From JAAUTT01 sp038213375 (lineage in GTDB: Bacteria > Bacteroidota > Bacteroidia > Bacteroidales > JAAUTT01), in the NCBI GenBank assembly GCA_038213375.1, contig JBBQTB010000004.1, positions 1 to 64,000 of the forward strand: a DNA stretch of 64,000 bases. The letters run 5' to 3'. This document shows, piece after piece, positions 63,889-64,000 of the stretch. Each line of letters starts with the position of its first letter. Positions within the stretch are counted from its first letter, which is position 1. The notes below the pieces were generated by a model. That model was not told the origin of the DNA. It made no database searches and saw only the letters and a program-made list of their open reading frames with translations. The translations under genes were made by a program, and so were the position numbers.

Positions 63889-63992
63889 GATATAAGCAGC
63901 ATTTGCAATGCCGCTTGGAACACTGCCGATTTTGTAAACCGGCATTAAAACACAAAAGCCTGGAGCAAATAGTCCAGGGCTTTCGTGTTTTA
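63889..63992. other. Cluster of three hairpins at the right edge
   Basis: AAGCAGCATT pairs with AATGCCGCTT (about 63897-63918, one mismatch). TGCCG...CGGCA pairs near 63924-63944. TAAAACAC (63946-63953) pairs with GTGTTTTA (63985-63992), enclosing AAAGCCTGGA (63955-63964) with TCCAGGGCTTT (63973-63983). The last is a long interrupted stem and may be the terminator of the upstream gene, or all three may be part of a structured RNA running on past the window. Confidence 0.45.
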
Positions 63993-64000
63993 CTTAGGAA

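Noticed and set aside
1..64000. tRNA or rRNA genes
   Set aside because: I scanned the gaps for cloverleaf-like or rRNA sequences and found none that I could support by eye.

Overview
The window reads as a chromosomal segment of a Bacteroidota bacterium, probably class Bacteroidia (a Marinilabiliales/Prolixibacteraceae-like lineage is my guess; the phylum is much firmer). Reasons: promoters of the TTG/TTTG...TAnnTTTG type, alternative complex III, the long form of IspG, stand-alone CysH of the APS type with CysD/CysN, and MlaE/MlaF and DUF502/YraN-type housekeeping genes. No rRNA or tRNA gene was seen.

Region 1 (1-8222) is a type II-C CRISPR-Cas locus. The end of an array (47-base repeats, 30-base spacer) runs off the left edge. 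Then come, on the minus strand, cas2, cas1, an AAA_14/DUF4143 ATPase gene enclosed by two palindromes, and a large cas9 (1599 aa) with all catalytic residues. A tracrRNA gene lies divergently upstream of cas9. Each repeat carries a promoter-like TATCTTTG, and the same octamer precedes the tracrRNA. Cas4 and Csn2 are absent.

Region 2 (8799-30986) holds two tandem quinol-to-oxygen modules. Module 1 is a full alternative complex III (actABCDEF), a UbiA-like membrane protein, a SCO copper chaperone and a caa3 oxidase (coxA-coxC-subunit IV-coxB). Module 2 has a small four-cluster-type Fe-S protein, an NrfD-like quinol-binding membrane protein and a membrane-anchored cytochrome c, followed by its own SCO and a second caa3 oxidase in the same order. 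It looks like a stripped-down complex III wired to a dedicated oxidase. A collagen-like (GPAGPAG) lipoprotein gene sits between the modules.

Region 3 (31228-38861) is mixed: a chemotaxis receptor, an ACP phosphodiesterase-like protein, a COG2403-type GTPase, lipB, alanine dehydrogenase and a secreted GH51 arabinofuranosidase with a clear promoter.

Region 4 (39072-46530, minus strand) has a Pst-like ABC transporter (C, A, B; no binding protein) running straight into cysD-cysH-cysN, so it may import sulfate. A DUF502-yjbR-yraN operon follows.

Region 5 (46612-64000) is housekeeping: LD-carboxypeptidase, metG, a sugar isomerase-like lipoprotein, an SPFH protein, MlaE/MlaF, a mannose-1-phosphate guanylyltransferase, cysS-ispG-thioesterase, a cation efflux protein, lgt and an Ig-like lipoprotein. 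Most convergent gene pairs share clear hairpin terminators. Two copies of a ~90-base palindromic element and three copies of a short CCCC-rich motif are dispersed between genes.
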